Positions 1 through 8,402 of a stretch of 39,888 nt of DNA are shown here, piece after piece (the stretch's first letter is position 1; each line of letters opens with the position of its first letter). Made by a program: the position numbers and the translations under genes. The notes under the pieces are model-generated. The model worked only from the letters and a program-made list of their open reading frames with translations, was not told the origin of the DNA and made no database searches. The DNA is taken from positions 1 to 39,888 of the forward strand of contig CAMCKZ010000023.1 in assembly GCA_945875545.1 (NCBI GenBank), given 5' to 3'. The stretch is from Polyangium aurulentum (GTDB taxonomy: Bacteria; Myxococcota_A; Polyangia; Polyangiales; Polyangiaceae).

Positions 1-2
1 TC

Positions 3-500
3 GACGACAACCTCAAGACCGTGTCGCTCGCCGATTATTACGACCCCAAGGGCACGCGCGGCATCAAGGTGATTCACTTGGTCGCATCGTCCCGTTGGTG
101 CTCGGTCTGCTCCCAAGAGACCAAAAATTACCTCGTCAAGAACCACGCCGCCAACACGGCAAGTGGCATTGTAGTCCTTCAAACCATGATCGACGGCTTG
201 CGCCAGGGTGTTGCAGCCACGTCGAAAGACATCGACGAGTGGTCCGCATCCACCGGCATTTTCGTCGCCCTCCAATATGGCGATGGGGTTGCGCTCAAGA
301 CGGGCTCGCTCCTTTTCACCCTCGCTCTCGATCCTGACAACAAAAACTTTGGCCCGTTTTTCGACGGTGCGGGCGTGCCGTGGAACGGTTGGCTCGACGC
401 GCGCACGATGGAAATCATCGACTACGCGGTCGGTTTCAACCCCGCCGGCGACGTGGCTGCCCTCAAGTATGTCGGCGCGAATACGCCAAAGGGCCAGTAA
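3..500 (+). CDS. Redoxin / thioredoxin-fold protein, 5' partial
   Basis: The reading frame is open from the left edge (first full codon at 3) and ends with TAA at 498-500, so the gene begins outside the window. A GTG at 21 could be read as a start, but the upstream codons (Asp-Asp-Asn-Leu-Lys-Thr) read as continuous with the fold, so I treat it as truncated. The visible part has the AhpC/TSA-type layout: a beta strand (IKVIHLVAS) followed directly by the redox motif WCSVC, then SQET. That is a CxxC active site, expected to exchange thiols and disulfides in the periplasm or at a membrane. The remainder lacks other motifs I recognise. The next gene, a second thioredoxin-fold protein, starts at the base after this stop codon, so the two are surely co-transcribed. 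Its exact class (redoxin versus TlpA-like) and export signal cannot be judged without the N-terminus. Confidence 0.8.
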   Translation, partial: DDNLKTVSLADYYDPKGTRGIKVIHLVASSRWCSVCSQETKNYLVKNHAANTASGIVVLQTMIDGLRQGVAATSKDIDEWSASTGIFVALQYGDGVALKTGSLLFTLALDPDNKNFGPFFDGAGVPWNGWLDARTMEIIDYAVGFNPAGDVAALKYVGANTPKGQ

Positions 501-1031
501 GTGCATTCTGCAGCTAAGTCTGCGCTGGTCTCCGCCTTTTGCCTCGGCCTCGCGGCATGCGGAGGTGCCGGCGCAGGCGCTTCGCGTGCCGGAATGGCCA
601 CGAACTTCTCCGGCATCGACGTCGGCAACAAGCGGTTCGAACTGAAGACCCACCTCGGAAAAGATGTAATCTACATCGATTTCTGGGCAACGTTTTGCCA
701 GCCCTGCCTGGGCGCCATGCCTCACCTCAAGGCGCTTCATGAAAAGAACGCCGACAGGGGCTTCACCGTGGTCGCGATCAGCATGGACGGCCCCGAGTCT
801 ATCGGAGATGTGCGTGCCTTCGTGACGCGCAACCAGCTGCCGTTTCCCGTGCTTTTGGACGAAGACTCCTCGATTGCAGCCCGGTACAATCCCCGAAAAA
901 GCGCGCCTCTCGGCCTGCTCATCGACCGCGCCGGAAAGATCGTCAAAATTCACGAGGGCTACAACCAAGGAGACGAGCGCGTTCTCGAAGAAGAGGTCCT
1001 CGCTTTGCTCGCCGCGCCCCGTGTTCCGTAA
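501..1031 (+). CDS. TlpA/ResA-like thioredoxin lipoprotein
   Basis: A 176-residue protein starting with GTG directly after the preceding TAA. The N-terminus is a lipoprotein signal with lipobox LAAC and Cys20 as the lipidation site, followed by a Gly/Ala-rich spacer. The thioredoxin fold follows: strand VIYIDFWATF, active-site motif CQPC (Cys66, Cys69), and the cis-proline region around SAPLGLLIDRAGKIV. This is the TlpA/ResA/DsbE-like architecture of membrane-tethered periplasmic thiol:disulfide oxidoreductases that reduce specific client proteins. The C-terminus overlaps the start of the next gene, an outer-membrane barrel with six cysteines, which is a plausible client (inference). Gly at +2 after the lipid Cys is compatible with outer-membrane sorting. 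The family call is firm; the substrate is unknown. Confidence 0.9.
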   Translation: MHSAAKSALVSAFCLGLAACGGAGAGASRAGMATNFSGIDVGNKRFELKTHLGKDVIYIDFWATFCQPCLGAMPHLKALHEKNADRGFTVVAISMDGPESIGDVRAFVTRNQLPFPVLLDEDSSIAARYNPRKSAPLGLLIDRAGKIVKIHEGYNQGDERVLEEEVLALLAAPRVP

Positions 1032-2967
1032 GGCGACCCTCCCAAAACCCCTTGCTGCTGCGCGCCACGGCGAGGCCATTGTTGGTGGCATCTTGCTTTG
1101 TTTGGTCGCGTTTCCGGCGCACGCGGTGGACCTCGGCGTTGTGGCCGACGAGCCTCTGACCCTGGATATTACCAACGTTACCGCGGTGTCGCAGCGCTTT
1201 CTTCCGCGCACCCTCGAAGGCGAACGCGTCAACGATTTTGGGTGGGGTGCCGCCGCGAATCGATTGAATGCGTCGCTTCGTTGGGGCTCCATCACCTTCG
1301 GGTCGCGGCTTGATGGGGTGGCCTATTGGCTGCGCCCCGTCGACATTCAAGACAACCCAACTGCTGCACTCTACATGGATGCGGGTACGCGGTTTCGCAA
1401 CGTGTTTTACCCGGCAAAACTGTGGCTTACCTGGCAAGATTCCGGGGTCGAGCTGACCGTCGGCGACGTGTACGCGCAAATGGGCCGGGGCATGATTCTT
1501 TCGGTGCGCAAACTCGACGACCTCGGGCTGGACACCACCATCCGCGGTGCCCGTGCATCATACACGCAAAATATGGTGTCTCTCACGGCGCTCGCGGGCT
1601 TTGCGAACCCCTCGCGCATCGACGACGCCATGGGCGCTTCGCTCTTCGCCGCCGACGCGGTGCGCATGCCCCCGAGCGTGGTCAACGGCGAGACGATCGC
1701 CGCGCGCCCTACTTTTGGAAGCGATCGCATCGGCGCCGCCGAACTGTTTGTGGGCCGCGGAACGAGCGTCGTCGGGGGCTTCTCGGCGATGGGCATGCAG
1801 CGCTGCGCGCCCTACGCGTACGATGCCAACGGCCGCATGGTCGAGGCCACGGCTTTTTCCGATTTGGCAGGTTATTCGCTGGGAAGTTGCGCCACCGCCG
1901 ACGTCTCCCGCTGGCTCCAGTCGCTGCCAAAAACAAACCCCACGTACCAAGCTTCCAAACTTTGGGCCTTCGGTCCGTCGCTCGAATTTCCAAAAATGGG
2001 CGCATTCGGTTCGCTCTATTTGGGTGCAGTCTTCACCGATCGCACGAAGCACGACGGCGAGTGGGAAAAGCCATCGGCAGGCAATGCACTATACGCAAAC
2101 TATACAGCAACAACCAGCGATGTCACGCACTCGGTGGAAGTGAAAAGTTACCGAAATTTTTACCCCGTCACGGCTGCCTCCAACACCAACGTGAACGGGA
2201 TGCTGGCGTTCTCGAACGTGGCGTATTCCATGCCGCCGACCATCGAATCGATCATGCAAGACAGCGCCTTTGGCTTCTTCAATGTCTGCGTCGACGGCGG
2301 GCGTTACCGGGCCGACTGGCGCGTGCGCGACGGACTGGTTCTGAGCGCCCAGGCGTCGTATTTCAAGTCGCTCACGGAACAAGACGGCGGCGGATGCACC
2401 GCCACGCGCCACGGCAGCATCACGAGCGATGCGCTGGTGCCCGAGGGAAAAACGGCCAAGCAAATGCGCAACGACGTCGTCGATGGGTTTGCCTTCGTGC
2501 AGTGGGATTTTGAGCAAAATACCTCGCATTTCTATGCAACCGCGGGCGCCCGCAACGACAACCTCGACGAGAAAACTTACTACCGCGAAGGGTATGTAAA
2601 CTACACGCTGTCGAAGCACGTACGCGATGAGCTTACGGTCGAACTCAATGGTCGGCATCGCATGCGCTACCGCGAGGCAAACAACGTCGACGACAACGGA
2701 GACGCGCAGACGTGGCGCGAGGGCGAGCACTACACGGCGCTCAAAATTGCGCCATCTTGGGTGATTACCCAGGGTTTCGAGTACACAACCAACAATGCGC
2801 AGCCAACGTATTACTGGAACGGAAACGTGTACTACCGGTTCGATGGCGGCTCCAATCTTCGCGTTCTCGCGGGTCAGCAGCGAGGCGGCCTTCGGTGCGT
2901 GAGCGGGGTGTGCCGCATCTTTCCCGCGTACGAGGGCGTGAGGGCCGAACTCACCGTGCGCTTCTGA
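1021..2967 (+). CDS. Outer-membrane beta-barrel protein (DUF6029-like), cysteine-containing
   Basis: The open frame extends upstream to 874, but the likely start is GTG at 1021. It overlaps the last 11 bases of the preceding gene and gives a signal peptide with hydrophobic core VGGILLCLVA and cleavage after FPAHA. This yields 648 residues. The mature part is rich in alternating polar/hydrophobic strands with Tyr and Trp, has Gly/Asn turns, and ends in Arg-Phe, the terminal aromatic expected of a BAM-assembled barrel. It resembles the DUF6029-type porin-like proteins, an assignment made from overall character rather than a diagnostic motif. Mature Cys are at about 262, 290, 423, 459, 626 and 631. 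That is unusual for a barrel and interesting beside two thioredoxin-like genes. It may be the client of the neighbouring oxidoreductases. Transport function is not predictable. Confidence 0.75.
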   Translation: MFRKATLPKPLAAARHGEAIVGGILLCLVAFPAHAVDLGVVADEPLTLDITNVTAVSQRFLPRTLEGERVNDFGWGAAANRLNASLRWGSITFGSRLDGVAYWLRPVDIQDNPTAALYMDAGTRFRNVFYPAKLWLTWQDSGVELTVGDVYAQMGRGMILSVRKLDDLGLDTTIRGARASYTQNMVSLTALAGFANPSRIDDAMGASLFAADAVRMPPSVVNGETIAARPTFGSDRIGAAELFVGRGTSVVGGFSAMGMQRCAPYAYDANGRMVEATAFSDLAGYSLGSCATADVSRWLQSLPKTNPTYQASKLWAFGPSLEFPKMGAFGSLYLGAVFTDRTKHDGEWEKPSAGNALYANYTATTSDVTHSVEVKSYRNFYPVTAASNTNVNGMLAFSNVAYSMPPTIESIMQDSAFGFFNVCVDGGRYRADWRVRDGLVLSAQASYFKSLTEQDGGGCTATRHGSITSDALVPEGKTAKQMRNDVVDGFAFVQWDFEQNTSHFYATAGARNDNLDEKTYYREGYVNYTLSKHVRDELTVELNGRHRMRYREANNVDDNGDAQTWREGEHYTALKIAPSWVITQGFEYTTNNAQPTYYWNGNVYYRFDGGSNLRVLAGQQRGGLRCVSGVCRIFPAYEGVRAELTVRF

Positions 2968-3138
2968 CGCCGGCGGCATTTTTGTGCGCCGTTGAGGCTC
3001 AACTTTCGCCGCGCACTCTGCCGTATCGCGTTGGAATCACTACGGTTATTCGCCTCGCCGCGAGCGGTTGGAGCGCGTGGTCCCGCCCTTTTTTTCTTGC
3101 GTCGCAGAGCGAATCGCCGCTTGCATCCCCGGTGACCC
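2968..3138 (+). other. Intergenic region upstream of the trp operon
   Basis: These 171 bases separate the barrel gene from trpE and must hold any trp promoter or leader. I see a run of seven T at 3089-3095 after a GC-rich stretch, and a frame passing through with two Trp codons three apart (Trp-Ser-Ala-Trp near 3069-3080). There is no convincing leader start codon or terminator-type stem, so attenuation is not supported. No clear -35/-10 pair could be assigned. Confidence 0.3.
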
Positions 3139-4731
3139 ATGCCCTCGCTTCCTGAGCCCTTTGGTCCTTCTTCCGTGACGTGCCGCGTCCTCCGCGAGGC
3201 GCTGCCTTTGGCGGCGTGTGCGGAGCCTCTGGAGGCGTTTTTGGCCCTACGCGGCGCCTACGGCGGCGTGCTCATGGAAAGCGCCGACCAAGGGGCACCT
3301 GAGGGCCGCTATTCGGTGATGGTCCCGTGCCCGTCTTTGCGGCTGATCTTGCGCGGCACGTCGGCCGTGTACGAGGCTCTTGATGGTCGCGGCGCGCAGC
3401 TCTTGCCTCATCTCGTGGCCCTCCATGGGGGCGTGCTCGAGGGTGGGCGCGCACGCCTCGAAACCGCGAAAGACCGCACAGACCCGGCGCTCTCGGACCG
3501 GGAAAGAGTGTCGTCCGATGGGCCCTTGGATGCCCTTCGCTGGATGGCTGCACTCTGCACCGATGCCGTCGCTACATCCCTTGGCCCGCCGTCGATATAC
3601 GGGGCAATCTCCTACGAAATCGTTGATTCCTTCGAGACGCTTCCGCCGCGTAAAACGAGCGCCTTGGGCGACCCGGACGCGCACTTTGTGCTCGGCCTTG
3701 ACTCCATCGCGTACGACCACATCGACGGGCACGTCACCGTCACGACGCGCGCTTTCGATGACGAGTCTATGGCCCATCACCAAGCCAGACATGATGCAAT
3801 CTGCATCAATCTTCGCGTCCCTCGGCGCACGAAAAATCTTCAGCCCGTGGCCCGCGCCGTTGCGGAAAAAGAGGCCACGGCCGATACAACCGACGAAGGG
3901 TTTTTGACGAGCCTCGGGAGCTTTCTTGAGCATATTGCCGCAGGAAATATTTTTCAGGGTGTGCTCTCGCGCGGCCTCCGCATGACGAGCGAGGCGTCAC
4001 CGCTCGAAGTTTACGCCCAGCTCCGCGCAATGAATCCTTCGCCGTACATGTTTTACCTCGACCTCGAAGACGGCGTGCTCTTCGGGGCAAGCCCTGAAAC
4101 GTGCGTGAAGGTTTTGCGCGGCGAGATCGAAATTCGTCCGATTGCGGGCACCGTCGCGCGGGGTTTTCACAGCGATGGCACGATTGATCGCGAACTCGAC
4201 ACGCGCCTTGAGATCTCTCTGCTCCTCGATCGCAAAGAGCAGGCGGAGCACGCCATGCTGGTGGATCTCGCGCGAAACGACGTGGCCCGCGTCTCGGTTC
4301 CCGGCTCCCGTTACGTCGATAAACCTCTTTCGATTGAGAAGTACAGCCACGTGCAGCACCTCGTTTCGCGGGTGCGCGGCACTCTGCGAAGCGAGCTCGA
4401 CGCCCTGCATGCGTACAAGGCCTGCGCCAACATGGGCACGCTCACGGGGGCGCCAAAACTACGCGCGATGGAACTGATTCGCGAGCACGAGCCGAGCTCC
4501 CGGGGATTTTACGGCGGGGCTGTGGGCTACTTGATGCAAGACGGCGCCTTCGACACCTGCATCGTGATTCGCTCAATGCGCTGGAAAAATGGGGAGTTTC
4601 TCCTGCGCAGCGGTGCGGGCATTGTGGCCGAAAGCGACCCTCACCGCGAACTTGCCGAGACGCTCCACAAGGCCCGCGCGTGCCGCGTCGCCGTGGCCAA
4701 GGCCGAATTTGCCCGCCGCGGAGATGTGTGA
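3139..4731 (+). CDS. trpE: Anthranilate synthase component I (TrpE)
   Basis: A 530-residue chorismate-binding enzyme of usual length that makes anthranilate from chorismate using ammonia delivered by TrpG. The N-terminal domain contains the LMES motif (residues 45-48) followed by Arg-Tyr-Ser, matching the Trp-binding LLES...S element, so feedback inhibition by tryptophan is expected. The C-terminal catalytic domain shows IRPIAGT, the DLARND segment and GTLTGAPKLRAMELI (about residues 433-447). It ends with the FYGGAVGY and IVIRSM strands and the SGAGIVAESDP signature. These separate it from PabB and isochorismate synthases only with trpG and trpD context, which is present. ATG at 3139 is the first start in the frame. 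The stop TGA (4729-4731) shares one base with the ATG of trpG, giving translational coupling. Confidence 0.97.
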   Translation: MPSLPEPFGPSSVTCRVLREALPLAACAEPLEAFLALRGAYGGVLMESADQGAPEGRYSVMVPCPSLRLILRGTSAVYEALDGRGAQLLPHLVALHGGVLEGGRARLETAKDRTDPALSDRERVSSDGPLDALRWMAALCTDAVATSLGPPSIYGAISYEIVDSFETLPPRKTSALGDPDAHFVLGLDSIAYDHIDGHVTVTTRAFDDESMAHHQARHDAICINLRVPRRTKNLQPVARAVAEKEATADTTDEGFLTSLGSFLEHIAAGNIFQGVLSRGLRMTSEASPLEVYAQLRAMNPSPYMFYLDLEDGVLFGASPETCVKVLRGEIEIRPIAGTVARGFHSDGTIDRELDTRLEISLLLDRKEQAEHAMLVDLARNDVARVSVPGSRYVDKPLSIEKYSHVQHLVSRVRGTLRSELDALHAYKACANMGTLTGAPKLRAMELIREHEPSSRGFYGGAVGYLMQDGAFDTCIVIRSMRWKNGEFLLRSGAGIVAESDPHRELAETLHKARACRVAVAKAEFARRGDV

Positions 4732-5345
4732 TGTCTACACGTATTATCATGGTCGACAACCGCGACAGCTTTACGTTCAACCTCGTCGACGACCTTGAGC
4801 AACGGGGTGCCTCGGTCACGACCATTCGCGGAGATGCAGCCGTCGAGGCCATGCGGGCACGGGTGGCTGCGCTGAGGCCCCACGCGGTTATTCTCTCGCC
4901 GGGAGCGGGTCACCCGAGCGACGCAGGCTTGATGGTGCCGTGGCTGCGCACCGAGCCCGAGGTTCCTATTTTGGGCGTTTGCCTTGGCCACCAAGCGCTG
5001 GCGGTTGCCTATGGCGGCCTCGTGGGCCGCGCCCCGGAGCCGGTGCACGGCAAGGCCGAACTCATCGACGCCGAAGACGATCCGCTCTTCACGGGGCTGT
5101 CGTCGCGTATTTCGGTCGCCCGTTACCACTCACTCGCGGTGACCGAATTGCCCGCGTGCTTTCGATCGATCGCGGCCCTGGTGCATGGCCGAACGCGCGT
5201 TTGCATGGCGATGCGGCACGCGTCAAAGCTTCGCGTGGGTTTTCAGTTTCACCCCGAGTCGGTGCTCACGCCCCATGGCTCCACGCTTCTCGCGCGCTTT
5301 GTCGCCGAGGCGACGGCTCAGAATCCGCACGGAAGTGAATCATGA
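4731..5345 (+). CDS. trpG: Anthranilate synthase component II, glutamine amidotransferase (TrpG)
   Basis: A 204-residue class I glutamine amidotransferase that hydrolyses glutamine and passes ammonia to TrpE. It starts with ATG overlapping the trpE stop by one base, then MSTRIIMVDNRDSFTFNL, the typical TrpG/PabA opening. The nucleophile is Cys84 in GVCLGHQ, and the triad is completed by His174 and Glu176 in FHPES. The oxyanion-region motif reads LSPGAGHPSDAG, with Ala where Pro is usual (PGPG). That is a small deviation not expected to abolish activity. There is no fusion to trpD as in enterics. Being in the trp operon it probably serves TrpE, though many such subunits also serve PabB. The stop overlaps the trpD start (ATGA). 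Confidence 0.96.
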   Translation: MSTRIIMVDNRDSFTFNLVDDLEQRGASVTTIRGDAAVEAMRARVAALRPHAVILSPGAGHPSDAGLMVPWLRTEPEVPILGVCLGHQALAVAYGGLVGRAPEPVHGKAELIDAEDDPLFTGLSSRISVARYHSLAVTELPACFRSIAALVHGRTRVCMAMRHASKLRVGFQFHPESVLTPHGSTLLARFVAEATAQNPHGSES

Positions 5346-6370
5346 GCTTTGCCCCTTTCCTTGAAGATTTGCTGGCAGAAACGCCCATCGCGGCAGCACG
5401 TGTTGAAGCGGTGTTCGACGCCATTTTTCGCGGAGAGGTGCCCGATGCCGTCGTCGGGGCCGTCTTGATTGGGCTGCGTCCTCACGAAAAGAGGCCCGAA
5501 ATTCTTGCGGCCACCGCGCGTTCCATGCGCAAACATCGCGAAATAGTTCGTTCATCGCGAACGCCTCTTCTCGATACCTGCGGCACCGGCGGCGACAAAA
5601 GCGGCACCTTCAACATCTCCACCACCACGGCATTTGTCATGGCCGGCGCCGGTGCATCGGTGGCCAAGCACGGCAACCGCAGCGTCACATCGAAGTCGGG
5701 GAGCGCCGATGTCCTTGAGGCCTTAGGCTGCGCGATCGACCTTTCACCGCAGGCCGCGGGCAGGGCTCTCGACGAAACGGGCTTCGCATTTCTCTTCGCG
5801 CAGCGCCTCCATCCGGCGATGAAAAGCGTGGGCGTCGTGAGGCGTTCCATGGGAATTCGCACGCTATTCAATTTGCTCGGTCCTCTCGCGAATCCCGCCG
5901 AAGCGCCCAGGCAGTTGCTCGGAACATTCGGTGCAGAGTACACAGAGGTGATGGCGCGGGCGCTCTTGGAACTCGGCACCGACGACGCGATGGTGGTTCA
6001 CTGCGAGGGCCTCGATGAGGTGGGGCTTCACGGTCTTACGAAGGGGTACCGGGTGCGCGGCGGCACGCTGGAACCCCTCAGCCTCCGAGCCGAAGACTTC
6101 GGTCTCGGGGCCGTTAATATGGGCGACCTTCGCGGCGGTGATTCTCACGAAAATGCAGCAATTTTGCGGTCGATTCTCGCCGGTGGCCTGGGCCCCAAGC
6201 GCGACGTGGTCTTGGCCAATGCGGCGTGCGCGTTGATGGTGGCGGGCCTCTCGTCGTCTTTGCGTGAAGGCGTGGCATGCGCCGCGTCGGTGATCGATTC
6301 GGGCAAGGCCGCGGCCGCTCTCAACGCCTACGTGACCTTATCGCAGTTGCTCAAGTCGGAGGCCGTTTGA
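5342..6370 (+). CDS. trpD: Anthranilate phosphoribosyltransferase (TrpD)
   Basis: A 342-residue enzyme of normal length that transfers phosphoribose from PRPP to anthranilate. It has the small alpha-helical N-terminal domain and then the glycine-rich PRPP loop DTCGTGGDKSGTFNIST starting at Asp78. This is followed by the anthranilate/PRPP-binding stretch AKHGNRSVTSKSGSADVLEA. The later segments HPAMKSVGVVRRSMGIRTLF and NLLGPLANPA are family hallmarks. The start overlaps the trpG stop by four bases, and the stop TGA shares one base with the ATG of trpC. Nothing is missing from the active site as far as can be read. Confidence 0.97.
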   Translation: MSFAPFLEDLLAETPIAAARVEAVFDAIFRGEVPDAVVGAVLIGLRPHEKRPEILAATARSMRKHREIVRSSRTPLLDTCGTGGDKSGTFNISTTTAFVMAGAGASVAKHGNRSVTSKSGSADVLEALGCAIDLSPQAAGRALDETGFAFLFAQRLHPAMKSVGVVRRSMGIRTLFNLLGPLANPAEAPRQLLGTFGAEYTEVMARALLELGTDDAMVVHCEGLDEVGLHGLTKGYRVRGGTLEPLSLRAEDFGLGAVNMGDLRGGDSHENAAILRSILAGGLGPKRDVVLANAACALMVAGLSSSLREGVACAASVIDSGKAAAALNAYVTLSQLLKSEAV

Positions 6371-7167
6371 TGGTTAACGTTCTCGATGCCCTCGTGCGCG
6401 AGGCCGAAAAACGATCGGCTCAATTGCCTCCCTTCGCGCGCCGCGAGATAACCGGCCGACGCGCCGCTTTTATTAGGGCATTTGCTGATGATTCGCGCAT
6501 GCACGTCATCGCCGAATTCAAGGCCCAGAGTCCAAGCCTAGGGGTCATCAACACCGCGGTGCAGCCCGCCGAGCAGGCCCGCCTCTACGAGCGAGCGGGA
6601 GCCGCTGCGATCAGCGTCTTGACGGAACCCACGCGTTTCGGCGGCAGCTTCGAGAACCTTGAGCGCGTGACCCAGGCGGTTTCAACGCCCACGCTGATGA
6701 AAGATTTTGTCGTCGACGAGCGGCACTTGGCCGAGGGCGCACGGCGGGGGGCTTCGGCGGCGCTGCTTATTGTTCGCTGCCTAACAGATGATCGCCTGCA
6801 AATACTGGCAGAAGCCGCGCGCGACCTCGACCTCGCGGTGCTCATCGAGTGCCACACGGCCGACGAAATACGCCGCGCTCTATGCGTGCAAGATGCACTC
6901 ATCGGCGTGAACAACCGCGACCTCGACACCCTTCAAATCAACCGCGCCACCTGCGAGATGCTCCTTCCGCTCGTTCCGGCGAATCGCATTTCGGTGGCCG
7001 AGTCGGGTTACGACGGCCCCCTCGATTTGGCCTCCGTGGCGCCTTTCGCGCGGGCTGCCTTGGTCGGCACGGCCCTTATGCGCGCGGCCGATCCGGCCAA
7101 GCTCGTCGCCTCCATCGCCGCGCTGGATCGCAGCAGTTTCCCTCGTCATCAACAGGAGTCTCCATGA
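6370..7167 (+). CDS. trpC: Indole-3-glycerol phosphate synthase (TrpC), not fused to TrpF
   Basis: A 265-residue single-domain (beta/alpha)8 enzyme that converts CdRP to indole-3-glycerol phosphate. The frame is open further upstream, but the ATG at 6370 overlaps the trpD stop and gives the normal N-terminus. All catalytic landmarks are visible: [12 protein letters not shown] (Glu and Lys), LMKDF (Lys), LIECHT (Glu), GVNNRDL (Asn) and VAESGY (Glu-Ser). The phosphate-binding end LVGTALMRA is also present. The length matches TrpC alone, so the TrpC-TrpF fusion of enterics is absent, and no separate trpF follows. The C-terminus overlaps the trpB start by four bases. AGGAG at about 7154-7158, just inside the end of trpC, serves as ribosome-binding site for trpB. 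Confidence 0.96.
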   Translation: MVNVLDALVREAEKRSAQLPPFARREITGRRAAFIRAFADDSRMHVIAEFKAQSPSLGVINTAVQPAEQARLYERAGAAAISVLTEPTRFGGSFENLERVTQAVSTPTLMKDFVVDERHLAEGARRGASAALLIVRCLTDDRLQILAEAARDLDLAVLIECHTADEIRRALCVQDALIGVNNRDLDTLQINRATCEMLLPLVPANRISVAESGYDGPLDLASVAPFARAALVGTALMRAADPAKLVASIAALDRSSFPRHQQESP

Positions 7168-8402
7168 GCCAAGAGTCGATTCTTTCGCCGCGCAAAGGCG
7201 CATTTGGGGCCTACGGCGGGCGCTACGTTTCAGAGCTTCTCGTTCCCGCGTTGAACGAACTCGAAGAGGCACGGCGCACGATTGTGCGTTCGTCGGCCTT
7301 CAAGAAAGAGTTTCGAGGCATGTTGCGCGACTGGGCCGGGAGGCCAACCGCGCTGACCTACGCGCCAAACTTTTCAAAACTGTGCAATCTGCACGTGTAT
7401 CTGAAACGCGAAGACCTGCTCCACGGCGGGGCTCACAAGACGAACAACGTTGTAGGGCAGGGAATTCTCGCGAAACGCATGGGCAAAACGCGCATCATTG
7501 CCGAGACGGGAGCGGGCCAGCACGGCGTCGCGACGGCGATGATCGGAGCGCGCATGGGCTTTGAAACCGTCGTGTACATGGGCGCGCGCGACGTGGAACG
7601 CCAAGCGCCGAACGTCAAGCGCATGCAACTGTGTGGTTGCACCGTGGTGCCCGTCACCACCGGTTCGCAGACCCTCAAAGACGCCATCAACGAAGCCCTT
7701 CGCGACTGGACGGCGAACCTCGGAAACACGCACTACCTGCTCGGCACGGTCTGTGGCCCAGACCCCTTTCCCCGGCTTGTAAGGGACTTTCACCGCGTCA
7801 TTGGCAAGGAGGCCAGGGCGCAGTGGGCCGAGAGCGTCGGCGACCTTCCGCGGGCTGTGGTGGCCTGCGTGGGCGGCGGTTCCAACGCCCTCGGGATCTT
7901 CAAAGCCTTCGTCAAAGACGCGGGCGTGGACCTCGTGGGCGTTGAGCCCGGCGGCCACGGGCTTGAGTCGGGCGCCCACGGTGCAACGCTTTTGAGGGGA
8001 ACCCCGGGATTGTTGCATGGTGCACGCACCAGTGTTTTGCAGGACGAATTCGGGCAAATTCTCGAACCGCACAGCGTCGCGGCGGGCCTCGATTACCCCG
8101 GCGTTGGGCCCGAGCACGCCTACCTGCGGGACACCGGGCGAGCTCGCTACACCTCGGTGACCGACGACGAAGCCATCGAAGCCTTTGAAATCTTGGCGCG
8201 CACCGAGGGCATTATTCCCGCGTTCGAACCGGCCCACGCCTTCGCGTACCTCATGAAAGCCGTGGCCCTTGGTGATTACGAGGCAGGCGCTAAAATCTTG
8301 GTCAATTGCTCGGGCCGCGGCGACAAAGACCTCGACACTTACCGAAAACTTTATGGGCACCGCCTCGCCGGCGCCGGGGCAAAGATGGGGCCGTTGTCAT
8401 GA
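7164..8402 (+). CDS. trpB: Tryptophan synthase beta chain (TrpB)
   Basis: A 412-residue PLP enzyme that condenses indole with serine to give tryptophan. The frame is open well upstream, but ATG at 7164 has an AGGAG about six bases before it, overlaps the trpC stop, and yields the standard TrpB opening with FGAYGGRYV. The PLP lysine is Lys92 in HGGAHKTNN. Other hallmarks are [12 protein letters not shown], the phosphate-cupping [10 protein letters not shown], and GRGDKDLDT near the end. This is a TrpB1-type sequence with the usual partner trpA immediately downstream, overlapping by four bases. I see no missing key residue. Confidence 0.97.
   Translation: MSQESILSPRKGAFGAYGGRYVSELLVPALNELEEARRTIVRSSAFKKEFRGMLRDWAGRPTALTYAPNFSKLCNLHVYLKREDLLHGGAHKTNNVVGQGILAKRMGKTRIIAETGAGQHGVATAMIGARMGFETVVYMGARDVERQAPNVKRMQLCGCTVVPVTTGSQTLKDAINEALRDWTANLGNTHYLLGTVCGPDPFPRLVRDFHRVIGKEARAQWAESVGDLPRAVVACVGGGSNALGIFKAFVKDAGVDLVGVEPGGHGLESGAHGATLLRGTPGLLHGARTSVLQDEFGQILEPHSVAAGLDYPGVGPEHAYLRDTGRARYTSVTDDEAIEAFEILARTEGIIPAFEPAHAFAYLMKAVALGDYEAGAKILVNCSGRGDKDLDTYRKLYGHRLAGAGAKMGPLS

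Noticed and set aside
1326-2513. 395-codon + strand frame overlapping the barrel gene
   Set aside because: Its translation is Arg/His/Gly-rich, whereas the barrel frame gives a signal peptide, beta strands and terminal Phe.
3046-3155. Tryptophan attenuator with leader peptide
   Set aside because: Two Trp codons and a T-run are present, but there is no credible start codon, ribosome site or alternative stems. It is kept only as a low-interest observation.
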